From contig NZ_JAUTBA010000001.1 in assembly GCF_030818895.1 (NCBI RefSeq), positions 1,426,001 to 1,490,000 of the forward strand: a stretch of DNA of 64,000 nucleotides. The letters run 5' to 3'. The notes under the pieces were generated by a model that did no database searches, was not told where the DNA came from, and was given only the letters and a program-made list of their open reading frames with translations. Shown here in pieces: positions 56,601-63,226 of this stretch (within the stretch, counting starts at the first letter, position 1; each line of letters begins with the position of its first letter). This stretch comes from Sphingobacterium zeae (GTDB lineage: Bacteria > Bacteroidota > Bacteroidia > Sphingobacteriales > Sphingobacteriaceae). A program made the translations under genes and the position numbers.

Positions 56601-56748
56601 AACTCCAGCTGAAATCGAACGGATAAAGACAAGTTTCGTAAATAACCAAATTGCCGTCTATTCATTCTTTTTACTGAATTATGATGGTCAAATCATTCAA
56701 AAAACACCTGTGTCGGTGATTTACAAAGAAAATTATCCAAATCCTTAA
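53689..56748 (+). CDS. Secreted lipase-like alpha/beta hydrolase with Ig-like domain
   Basis: From ATG 53689 (MKRNLIKILAFLLALIFNVR) the protein has 1,019 residues. The longer frame begins inside promoter copy 2 and is rejected. Signal peptide ends near IFAQ. A lipase/PGAP1-like alpha/beta hydrolase at about 295-520 has PLIIVEGFDP, then the nucleophile elbow GSSMGG (380-385, Ser382) and a downstream HDSPHLGANIP. A BIG2-like Ig fold at about 735-800 shows VTWNTSNPSIATISSSGALT. The chain ends KENYPNP, the very start of a type IX sorting-domain motif, with no more sequence. It is the first gene of a four-gene operon (next ATG 12 bp later). Confidence 0.72.
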   Translation: MKRNLIKILAFLLALIFNVRPIFAQGVEENAEVRNYLNNMFSTLDKAKVPNGLLRDFAFDLTDLDKFTGSDLNDKNYVDKEIYSYLLRTIRSAAVGTKPFGDVSQILATQYSTGSNSIVSLGGMAFQYSFIKENAISDQLINYSNGKVSDKTVNGVWRNPYGTKYVIGFAPQDSIFKTSSVTFKLNSTTWFSNLSYNKIEIDYGTGYKVITVGGTVAASFTSGGRKEIKMRLTLTNGQQLVSHTAIQVNSAMAMRTFSDPDLTTPRQSFTGAAYKGVSTTARVFVKTRNGAIRDPLIIVEGFDPLIGNPYGFQTAEKVYNSLYKDDFGKKILLDYDLIYVDWANSEQYIQSNANTLKQVIQWVNSQKQLSGSTSGNVVMGSSMGGLVARYALKTMENQAQPHQTSIYVSHDSPHLGANIPVGSLYALHGIGSFLENKLNLGSVYSMTTGTPLEYMLKQIHSPAARQMLVNYVDFGGNINNTDHNLWQQELNTLGFPQGDPSKPFRMIALANGSYAPETVPSSYLTANATASTDLLDVANILTGGISAVLVGAFFNDFWAGALSLVPGKSTIKGTLEVFPGSATGAKVTNLNFKFIKKFLWTVPVTRTIFSYEKFMPGGLTYDIFPSSQYKTSLDIGTEGPFVPKVPILGRYSYDVSTSESIPFVPTSSALAVGGGTAPLTAALFTTRPTSANTPFGGNVLIRDAKSGDHIDLVPKEAEWLYAQLKMGISGPKLGKTGSQYSIINPIGGAVTWNTSNPSIATISSSGALTVTGKGVIDVTAQIGNATISSRVAVGVPRFVLANVKRDPGFYTIKANCIDTEAGYADFILNSRDIIIYQWGVKTENENIRWMDSESAEIKLSTTEDSENTTIYLKVKDVHGNVSTPIFVRITGYDIYDLGYRTFILNKNGKLFDDTGYELYYENTGMPLIFRSTSYDDFSNAEWSPLAGTMINEEKTQWVVPWYTNFYIKDIITPAEIERIKTSFVNNQIAVYSFFLLNYDGQIIQKTPVSVIYKENYPNP

Positions 56749-56759
56749 ATATCTATATA

Positions 56760-57353
56760 ATGATAAGATTCGTTAAGATCCAGATTGTATGTAGTCTAAT
56801 CATATTTCTGATTGCTGGCTGTGACAAAAAAGGGAACCCGTTGCCTTCGAATATAATGTTCAGCGCACAATTGAACGGAATTAAGTATAAAGATGTAATG
56901 CCGATGGTGATTCCGCCGGGGGCTCAGAGAACTCCAGTTCTAGAAATTGTTTATGGTGATAAGAATTATTTTAACATTAACTCCTTTTTAGAGCCCGAAG
57001 ACCAAGAGAATAAAAATGCTTTTTTTCTGAATATCAGAGTTCCTTTAAGCGAACAGATCATGCTGAATAAAATATATTCCTTTAGTCCAATCGATGGCAA
57101 AGAGAAAGTGACAGGTTTAGAAGACCTGATCTATCGGGAAGGCAATAAGCAATTCGTTTCAATTACTTCCAGATACAACCTGGATACTCATTATTATGGG
57201 AAAGGCACATTGATATTAACCGAATATGATCTTGTCAAAAATAAGGCAAAAGGTAAAGTGGAATTTATTTTTCCATATGACAAATGGGATTCAGGCACAA
57301 AAGAACTTAAGATGTCTGGGGAATTTCACTGCTGGATTCGAAACCCTAACTAA
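56760..57353 (+). CDS. Island lipoprotein family A, copy 1
   Basis: A 197-residue lipoprotein, lipobox LIAGCDKK. The mature N-terminus CDKKGNPLPSN matches CDKNGNLLPSS of the protein at 60033-60614, and the two remain alignable (YKDVMPMVIPPGAQ with YVDARHIILTPGAP; YYGKGTLILTEYD with YYGTGYIMFTHFD; KGKVEFIFP with KGSGIIEFTIP). They are therefore paralogues. Function is unknown. It is the second gene of the lipase operon. Confidence 0.7.
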   Translation: MIRFVKIQIVCSLIIFLIAGCDKKGNPLPSNIMFSAQLNGIKYKDVMPMVIPPGAQRTPVLEIVYGDKNYFNINSFLEPEDQENKNAFFLNIRVPLSEQIMLNKIYSFSPIDGKEKVTGLEDLIYREGNKQFVSITSRYNLDTHYYGKGTLILTEYDLVKNKAKGKVEFIFPYDKWDSGTKELKMSGEFHCWIRNPN

Positions 57354-57366
57354 TAAAGTAAAAGAT

Positions 57367-57693
57367 ATGAAAGCTATTCAATTATTGGCTATTGTTTCAA
57401 TGGTTATGTCATTGACAATAATCTCCTGCAAAAAGGAAATTTTGCAGGAAAAGACTCTAATTAACAAGGAGGGACACGGAGCAAAAGTAGCAGTTCAAGA
57501 TAGTTTGGAGACATTGTATATGATGCAATCCAATTTAGAATTGTTGCTGGCAGATCGGATCATATCCAAATCAAATGGATATGTCCTTGATATTTCAAAA
57601 CAAGAGGCTACGGAACTTGATATTCCTGATGAGTTATACCAAAAATATAAAACCAAAGTCAACGAGCTTAACAAATTATTAATAACTAAATGA
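57367..57693 (+). CDS. Small lipoprotein of the lipase operon
   Basis: From ATG 57367 (MKAIQLLAIVSMVMSLTIIS) the protein has 108 residues with lipobox IISCKK. A frame starting 57226 overlaps the previous gene and has no signal. The mature part is helical and charged (ETLYMMQSNLELLLADRIIS, TELDIPDELYQKYKTKVNEL), likely coiled. No family is recognised. The next gene starts 7 bp after its stop. Confidence 0.65.
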   Translation: MKAIQLLAIVSMVMSLTIISCKKEILQEKTLINKEGHGAKVAVQDSLETLYMMQSNLELLLADRIISKSNGYVLDISKQEATELDIPDELYQKYKTKVNELNKLLITK

Positions 57694-57700
57694 AACTAAC

Positions 57701-58753
57701 ATGAGAACAACAAAAGTTAAATTATTTCAATTGTTTGTATTGTCCTTGATCGTACTAAGCGGGTGTAAAAAAGATAACATTGCCGGAGGAGATGATCAAC
57801 AAAATGCGGCGAAGCTGAATTACGAGTTAAAATACTCAGAACAGCAACTAAAAAATTGGAAGGAAACGGGGAGCCCATTTTTAGAAACTCAGCAGAAAAA
57901 TGCCTTAAATACAAAAATAGAAGCGCATATTCCATCACAGGGCGGTGTTTTCGAACCAATTCCAGTGGGGACAAAAGCATATGGACCACATCCATATCAG
58001 AATAGATATTGGTCAATGGTGAGGTTAAAATTGGCAATTCCTAACATATCAACCCCTAATTCACAGCTTAGGTCTAGAGTCGTACAGGCCATTAACGAGA
58101 TCCAAGCCAATACGAATGTTCGGTTCTATAATGCATTCAATGACCCTGTCACTGATCCAACTTGGGGATTTACATACCCTAACGTCCACATTCATGTTTC
58201 AACTGATGCAAAGAAAGGTTCTTCTTTTGTCGGACTCCAAGGAGGAGAGCAATATATCTATCTTCCACTGACAGCAACAAAAGAATTTATTATGAGAGCG
58301 TTGGTAAATGCCGCAGGGATGTACAATGAACAACAGCGTAATGATCGAGATACCTATGTAAATATCAACACTGCTAATGTCGATCCTGTTAATCGCTATC
58401 AATTTGATAAGATCACATCAAACTTTTATAGTATGGGTTCTTTTGATTTTAATTCAATTACTCTTGCTGGGTCTACAGAGTTATCTAATAACGGTCAGAG
58501 AAGTATTTGGAAGAAAGATAATACTGATATTGTAGCTAATACTACGTTATCTGACCTGGATAGAGGCTTTTTAAATTATTTTTACCTTCCATATATTGCC
58601 AGGACTGATACATATAGAGAGTTAGCCACGACAGTGTATGATGGTAATAACAACATTCTTACAGCGCAACAAAGGGCTGATCTCGAATACTATATAAATA
58701 ATGGAGCTTCAAATCCAGGCACTTCAGGTAGAAGTCCAATAGTTCAATGGTAA
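57701..58753 (+). CDS. Astacin-like pseudo-protease lipoprotein (all zinc ligands lost)
   Basis: A 350-residue lipoprotein, lipobox LSGCKK. It is clearly homologous to the intact astacin at 60954-62174 over the whole catalytic region: YQNRYWSMVRLKLAI with the astacin ENRMWAMVRYTV, NTNVRFYNAF with TTNIRFYNAT, DLDRGFLNYFYLPYIARTDT with DLDRSYANYFYLPYIARSDV. Where astacin has HExxHxxGxxH, this one reads R199-A200-LV-N203-AA-G206-MY-N209: the three His ligands and the catalytic Glu are all substituted. The Met-turn SIMMYG becomes SITLAG. So it cannot be a zinc peptidase of this type, but the fold is kept. It is the fourth gene of the lipase operon. Confidence 0.82.
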   Translation: MRTTKVKLFQLFVLSLIVLSGCKKDNIAGGDDQQNAAKLNYELKYSEQQLKNWKETGSPFLETQQKNALNTKIEAHIPSQGGVFEPIPVGTKAYGPHPYQNRYWSMVRLKLAIPNISTPNSQLRSRVVQAINEIQANTNVRFYNAFNDPVTDPTWGFTYPNVHIHVSTDAKKGSSFVGLQGGEQYIYLPLTATKEFIMRALVNAAGMYNEQQRNDRDTYVNINTANVDPVNRYQFDKITSNFYSMGSFDFNSITLAGSTELSNNGQRSIWKKDNTDIVANTTLSDLDRGFLNYFYLPYIARTDTYRELATTVYDGNNNILTAQQRADLEYYINNGASNPGTSGRSPIVQW

Positions 58754-58820
58754 TCAGTTTAGATATTAAAAAGTTTAAGAGATCTTTATGAAATAGAACC
58801 ATAATTAAATAATTTAAATG

Positions 58821-58850
58821 AAGGAGCCAAGTTTAAGTCGGCTCCTTTTT
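58821..58850 (+). terminator. Terminator of the lipase/pseudo-astacin operon
   Basis: AAGGAGCC pairs with GGCTCCTT, 8 bp, 11-base loop, with a T5 run from 58846. It lies 68 bp after the pseudo-astacin stop and 14 bp before the clostripain ATG. Confidence 0.85.
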
Positions 58851-58864
58851 AATTCCTTTAATAC

Positions 58865-59977
58865 ATGAGATTTATACTTATTACTTTATTTGTGGTGCTT
58901 TTCATTTCTTGTAAAAAAGATGACCAGGCCGAAGCCCCTAAAATTAAATACGATCATACGATTATTGTAGTCATGGAAGCCAATAATAATTTGAGACAGT
59001 ATGCTTTTAATAATATCAATGAAATGGAGCTAGCAAGTAATAATTTAAAAAACGCTGCCGTTTTAGTTTATCTCCATTCAAATAATGATAAAGCGATTCT
59101 TCTTCGAGTGAAATTTGATGAGAACTTAAAAGTAATAGCTAGCGATACGATAAAGAAGTATACCATTTCAAGTAGTAGTCCACAACAATTGAATATGGCA
59201 ATCAATGATAGCAAGGAATTATTCCCTGCAGAAAGCTATGGATTAATTTTGTGGTCTCATGCGACCTCATGGGCACCACCTATTTCAAAACGGATAGAAA
59301 CACGGTCCTTTGGGGAAGATCAAGGAAAACAGATGGATATTATTGATTTGAAAAATTCAATTCCATCAGGATTCGAATACATTATATTTGACGCGTGCAA
59401 CATGGCAAGTATAGAAGTTCTTTGGGAATTTAAGGAAAAGGCGAAATATATTATTGCATCTCCAACAGAAGTATTAGCAAGTGGCTTTCCTTATAGAAAA
59501 GTATTACCTTATCTTGCCTCTAAGGAGCCTGATTTAATAAATGTTGCAAATCAGTATTTTGAACATTATAGTTCTTATACAGGTCAAATGCAATCTGCAT
59601 CTGTTACATTGCTTAACACAGCAGAACTTTCTAAACTTTCAAGTTTATGTGCTGATCTATATTTAAAAAATAAGTCGGTTGGTATACCAATTAGGGTTAA
59701 TGTCCAAAGATTAGATTACACAGCGGATTTTCCAGTGCTTGCATTTGATTTTGTAAATTATCTGGAGGTAAATTTTCCTCTTTCGGAGCTTGATCCTATT
59801 AAAAAGCAGATGGAGAAAACGATTATTTATAAGAACGCTACAGATCAATTTTTAGGAAAGCCAATTAAGGCTTTTTCTGGATTCACCTGTTTTATTCCAG
59901 AATCTGAGGATTTTTATTTAAACTATTATCGTACCCTTAATTGGTATAAAGATAGTGGTACTAATGTGTTATTTTAG
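58865..59977 (+). CDS. Clostripain-like (C11) cysteine peptidase, lipoprotein
   Basis: A 370-residue lipoprotein. Lipobox LFISCKKDD: the +2 to +5 residues K-K-D-D fit the lipoprotein export signal known from Capnocytophaga, suggesting surface display. The C11 catalytic pair is in LILWSHATSW (His132) and IIFDACNMASIEVLWEF (Cys178), both conserved. Clostripain-type enzymes cleave after Arg or Lys and mature by internal cutting. It starts 14 bp after the previous operon's terminator, so its promoter overlaps that hairpin or it relies on read-through. No copy of the shared promoter element precedes it. Confidence 0.85.
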   Translation: MRFILITLFVVLFISCKKDDQAEAPKIKYDHTIIVVMEANNNLRQYAFNNINEMELASNNLKNAAVLVYLHSNNDKAILLRVKFDENLKVIASDTIKKYTISSSSPQQLNMAINDSKELFPAESYGLILWSHATSWAPPISKRIETRSFGEDQGKQMDIIDLKNSIPSGFEYIIFDACNMASIEVLWEFKEKAKYIIASPTEVLASGFPYRKVLPYLASKEPDLINVANQYFEHYSSYTGQMQSASVTLLNTAELSKLSSLCADLYLKNKSVGIPIRVNVQRLDYTADFPVLAFDFVNYLEVNFPLSELDPIKKQMEKTIIYKNATDQFLGKPIKAFSGFTCFIPESEDFYLNYYRTLNWYKDSGTNVLF

Positions 59978-59981
59978 TTCT

Positions 59982-60025
59982 TTAGATCTTCTCTTTGGTG
60001 GATGACCTTTTAAGAGAAGATCTAA
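59982..60025. terminator. Bidirectional 13-bp inverted repeat between convergent genes
   Basis: TTAGATCTTCTCT and AGAGAAGATCTAA pair perfectly over 13 bp with an 18-base loop. It lies between the clostripain stop and the stop of the minus-strand lipoprotein gene, 4 and 7 bp from them, and could terminate both. Confidence 0.7.
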
Positions 60026-60032
60026 ATACAAT

Positions 60033-60614
60033 TTATAACGTAAAAGTTCCTTTCAAAGATGTTCTACCTCCATTTTCATTTGGGATGGTGAATTCTATTA
60101 TTCCAGAACCTTTAGCATTGCTTGGGTTGCCTCCATCATCAAAATGTGTGAACATGATGTAACCTGTCCCATAATAGTAGATTTTATCATTATCAGAGTA
60201 TCGAATAAATGCATTGTCCCAATCATCAAAATATCTGTTTCCCTTTTCAATTTGGATTCTTTCTTTTCCAGCATTTGGCTTTATTTCATATTTCTTGTTT
60301 AAAACAACTCCTCCGTTTACGGGACAATAGATGGTAATGTCAAATCCTTTGGGATTTTCACCTTTTGTATATGGAGAGGCAGATAATGTGAAGTTTTCCT
60401 TATACTGCTGATACGAATCAGTTGGTGGGGGATTGTAAGTTAGAAATGGGCTATTAGGTGCTCCAGGTGTTAGAATTATATGTCTTGCATCTACATAAGT
60501 AATCCCATCTTTCTGTATTTCCAGTTTATTTGAACTAGGTAAGAGATTACCGTTTTTGTCGCAGGAATATAGTCCAATGGAAATGATTGTTAAAAATAAT
60601 ATTATCGTCCTCAT
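60033..60614 (-). CDS. Island lipoprotein family A, copy 2
   Basis: A 193-residue lipoprotein, lipobox LYSCDKN. Paralogue of 56760-57353 (CDKNGNLLPSS and the PGAP/YYGTGY/KGSGIIEFTIP blocks). It is on the opposite strand to copy 1 and outside the lipase operon, so it was copied or inverted within the island. Upstream on the minus strand TGTAGCATTAT (60657-60667) also precedes the lipoprotein at 62209-62664 at a similar distance. It may be a common promoter box. Confidence 0.7.
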   Translation of the reverse strand: MRTIILFLTIISIGLYSCDKNGNLLPSSNKLEIQKDGITYVDARHIILTPGAPNSPFLTYNPPPTDSYQQYKENFTLSASPYTKGENPKGFDITIYCPVNGGVVLNKKYEIKPNAGKERIQIEKGNRYFDDWDNAFIRYSDNDKIYYYGTGYIMFTHFDDGGNPSNAKGSGIIEFTIPNENGGRTSLKGTFTL

Positions 60615-60770
60615 AATTATAATGTTTTGATTGTCAGTTATACGGTTTGAACCTACATAATGCTACAGTTATTAATTATTTGATTATTTATTAGTTTTTA
60701 TGAATGACTTTGTATGGCAAAAAGTATTTATTGTGGATTATTTTGTCGAGGATTTTCCTAACGTTATATG
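60615..60770. other. Divergent gap between lipoprotein and astacin genes
   Basis: Part of a 339-bp gap without a supported gene. It holds the TGTAGCATTAT box for the minus-strand lipoprotein and a lone GTCGAG at 60745 with no flanking TCAA or -7. A 78-residue frame at 60700-60936 overlaps promoter copy 3 and is rejected. Confidence 0.3.
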
Positions 60771-60828
60771 GGTCAAAATCAAGTTGGTCGAGAAAATTTT
60801 GTGGATCGTAAATGTTTCAATATTATTA
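60771..60828 (+). promoter_or_regulatory. Shared island promoter element, copy 3 (astacin)
   Basis: GGTCAAAA at 60771, GTCGAG at 60787 (16 bp), TATTATTA at 60821 (34 bp after GTCGAG). The -33 region reads TTTTG. The distance to the astacin ATG is longer than in the other copies (133 bp from the TA), so the transcript would have a leader of about 120 bases. Confidence 0.58.
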
Positions 60829-60953
60829 TTCTGTAAAAGTATTTTGATAATCGCTTATCAATTTGGAACTTCTAAGAAGTTTTCGATGAAATTCTGGGTG
60901 AAATATCTAGGTATTAAATGTCTGATTATTTTTTAACCTTAATAAACACTATT

Positions 60954-62174
60954 ATGATCAGGAAAACACTTAATTTGAAAACTCTATCATTATTGATGAT
61001 AGCTTTACTTTTATCTTGCAGTAAGGACAAGATAGCTGACCAACCGAAACATATTCAAGAAATAGCGAAAAGGGCTAAAGGTGAATTTATTACCCTAGAG
61101 TCTGGGGCAACGGTTGAGAAACGTGGTGAGAATTATTTTATAGAAGGTGACATCTTACTGACACCTAGTCAATTTGAATTGATAAAAACGAATAATTCTT
61201 TTGAAGCGGTTGCCAAAGAAGATTTGGATCAACCTTATCAAAACGCGTCACCGGCATCTTCGGGTAGATTATTTAGAACAAATCCCAATACCAAAAGTGT
61301 TGGTGTTCACCCAAACGAAAATAGAATGTGGGCTATGGTAAGATATACTGTAAATTCCAATGTCAGCGCTGGGGCAAGGTTAGCCATTAGTGCCGCCATT
61401 CAACACATTGAATCAACAACAAATATTAGGTTTTATAATGCAACAGGCCAGCCTACTTATGATTCTCAATGGGGATTTTATTATCCCTACATCGAATTCT
61501 TTCATGGTACTTCTACTAATCCTAGTGCTTGGAATGCAGAAGGAAATTGGTCAACTGTTGGGAGATGGGATGCCGTTAAGAATCCAGCGACACAGGGTCG
61601 GGGAGATGCTGGTCAATGGTTAAGCCTTCAGCAGGATGAATCAATGGGGCCTTTTTTGCCTCCTTTTTCAGTTCCTATGGGTGTTGTGGCGCACGAAATT
61701 ATGCATGCCATTGGTTTATACCACGAGCATACTAGACCTGATCGCGACAATACCATTACTGTCCATCCTGATAGATGTAGGCTAACTGGTGATGATTATA
61801 AAGCGAATTTTGATAAGCGGACAGGGAATTATTTTATGTTTGGAAGTAGTGTTGATCTAAATTCAATTATGATGTATGGTATGACCGATTTCGCTAAAGA
61901 TGCTAATTTTCCTGTGATTACATTAAATGCAGGGGGGACTTATCCTGTTAATAGAACTGCACTATCAGATTTGGATAGGTCGTATGCTAACTATTTCTAT
62001 TTACCATATATAGCCAGATCAGACGTTTATAGAGAATTGGCTCCAACTGTTTATAAATCTGATAATACTGTAATGACTGCTCAAGAACGATCGAGTTTGC
62101 AAGCATATTTGAATAATGGTAATCCTAATCCTCCAAATTGTTGTAGGTTAACAAATAATCACACAAATTTATAA
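60954..62174 (+). CDS. Astacin family (M12A) zinc metallopeptidase, lipoprotein
   Basis: From ATG 60954 (MIRKTLNLKTLSLLMIALLL) the protein has 406 residues, lipobox LLLSCSKD. A frame starting 60918 lacks a proper signal. The astacin signature is complete: H247-E248-IM-H251-AI-G254-LY-H257-E258-H259, then TRPDRD, and the Met-turn region is SIMMYG. The pro-region (about 25-115) precedes it. Flavastacin-like enzymes cleave before Asp. Close homologue of the pseudo-astacin at 57701. It is driven by promoter copy 3. Confidence 0.9.
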   Translation: MIRKTLNLKTLSLLMIALLLSCSKDKIADQPKHIQEIAKRAKGEFITLESGATVEKRGENYFIEGDILLTPSQFELIKTNNSFEAVAKEDLDQPYQNASPASSGRLFRTNPNTKSVGVHPNENRMWAMVRYTVNSNVSAGARLAISAAIQHIESTTNIRFYNATGQPTYDSQWGFYYPYIEFFHGTSTNPSAWNAEGNWSTVGRWDAVKNPATQGRGDAGQWLSLQQDESMGPFLPPFSVPMGVVAHEIMHAIGLYHEHTRPDRDNTITVHPDRCRLTGDDYKANFDKRTGNYFMFGSSVDLNSIMMYGMTDFAKDANFPVITLNAGGTYPVNRTALSDLDRSYANYFYLPYIARSDVYRELAPTVYKSDNTVMTAQERSSLQAYLNNGNPNPPNCCRLTNNHTNL

Positions 62175-62175
62175 T

Positions 62176-62210
62176 AAAAGAAACCCGTATTTTACATACG
62201 GGTTTCTTTT
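62176..62210. terminator. Bidirectional terminator between astacin and lipoprotein genes
   Basis: AAAAGAAACCCGTAT pairs perfectly with ATACGGGTTTCTTTT, 15 bp, loop of five bases, with A/T tails in both directions. It serves the plus-strand astacin and the minus-strand lipoprotein, whose stop it overlaps by 2 bp. Confidence 0.88.
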
Positions 62211-62664
62211 ATCTTTTGTATTTGATACTTACCACAGGATCACTTTTTCCATTCCTAATAATCATTTCGGAGTTATTCAGAATTTCACAATTCAAGGAAA
62301 CATAAGAGTTTTCCTGTCCTTTTTCATTTGGTATTTTTAAAAATAGTGAATCCTTCTTTTTAATAAATCCTTTGTATATTGATGGTGGAGTATTTATCCC
62401 AATATTTGCATTTATGCCATTATATTCATAAGCTCCAAACATAGTATCGGCATCCACTTTATAATCAGTATAAAGGCGAAGAACATTACCATTTGGAAGT
62501 TCTTTCCAATCTTCATTTCCCTTTTTTATAGCAGTTTCTTTCCAGGCATATTGGTTACTATACATGGGAGGATCTATAATAGGAGGCTCGATTTCATTTT
62601 CTTTACAAGATTCGTTAAAAATAAAAAATGCTGATAAAAGAAGTAATTTGAATGAATTTCTCAT
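62209..62664 (-). CDS. Lipoprotein of unknown function, 151 residues
   Basis: MRNSFKLLLLSAFFIFNESC gives a signal peptide with a weak lipobox (NESC), followed by KENEIE. The mature part starts with a proline-rich stretch (EPPIIDPPMYS) and continues as beta-rich sequence. No family is recognised and it is not alignable with family A. TGTAGCATTAT lies 43-47 bp upstream of this gene and of the family A copy 2 gene. Confidence 0.65.
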   Translation of the reverse strand: MRNSFKLLLLSAFFIFNESCKENEIEPPIIDPPMYSNQYAWKETAIKKGNEDWKELPNGNVLRLYTDYKVDADTMFGAYEYNGINANIGINTPPSIYKGFIKKKDSLFLKIPNEKGQENSYVSLNCEILNNSEMIIRNGKSDPVVSIKYKR

Positions 62665-62780
62665 TTTTTTCTCGTTTGATTAGTAATTATTTAAACGATT
62701 ATTGTCTAAATAATGCTACACCTAAAGGCATTCTCTGTGTTTGGTAAATCTTTGATCGAGTAAAAAACTACTTTGATATA

Positions 62781-62838
62781 TTTCAACTCTGAGTTCGTCG
62801 AGAATATTTTCGATTGTTTTTAATAAAATATATACTTA
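62781..62838 (+). promoter_or_regulatory. Shared island promoter element, copy 4 (disrupted gene)
   Basis: TTTCAACT at 62781 (TCAA kept), GTCGAG at 62797 (16 bp), TATACTTA at 62831 (34 bp after GTCGAG). The ATG of the interrupted ORF is 37 bp after the TA, close to copies 1 and 2 (34 and 35 bp). It indicates a fourth regulon member destroyed by the insertion. Confidence 0.55.
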
Positions 62839-62867
62839 CTGTGATAACTGAACCTTTAAAAATCAAA

Positions 62868-62885
62868 ATGAAACCAAATAGAATT
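62868..62885 (+). pseudogene. Start of a gene cut by the IS3-like element
   Basis: ATG at 62868 reads M-K-P-N-R-I before the left end of the insertion element. The reading frame soon ends inside it (TAA at 62913-62915). The ATG is placed as expected for the shared promoter. The original product cannot be told from six codons. Confidence 0.4.
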
Positions 62886-62965
62886 GACCTCTTCCCAAAA
62901 AACTGGAGTATTTAAAAGTAGGGAATTCGGACTTGAATTACTAATTTTAAAAGGGAGGAAAAACG

Positions 62966-63226
62966 ATGAAAAAATCAAAGTTTACCGAAGCACAGATCGC
63001 CTTTGCGATCAAACAGTCCGAGACAGGTATCCGTGTGGAAAAAGTCTGCAGAAAAATGGGTATCAGGGAAGCTACCTTCTACAACTGGAATAAGAAATAC
63101 GGTGGCTGGGGGTATTGGAGCTGCGTAAGCTCCGGCAATTGGAAGAAGAAAATGCACAGCTGAAAAAGCTCGTGGCCGATCTTAGGACAAACGGATGCTC
63201 TAGGATGTATTAAAAAAAAGTTTTAA
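62966..63226 (+). pseudogene. IS3 orfA, helix-turn-helix part, frameshifted
   Basis: Starts MKKSKFTEAQIAFAIKQSET, the typical IS3 OrfA opening, with GGGAGG 8 bases upstream. Near 63105 one base is lost and the frame changes to LGVLELRKLRQLEEENAQLK. Four bases more are missing near 63185, and a CAG codon has become TAG at 63201. OrfA cannot be made full length. Confidence 0.75.

Noticed and set aside
60745..60750. Extra GTCGAG near promoter copy 3
   Set aside because: Lacks TCAA 16 bp before and TA 34 bp after, so it does not fit the shared element.
60700..60936. 78-residue plus-strand frame
   Set aside because: It covers promoter copy 3 and is an A/T-rich hydrophobic translation without RBS. 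The astacin gene explains the region.
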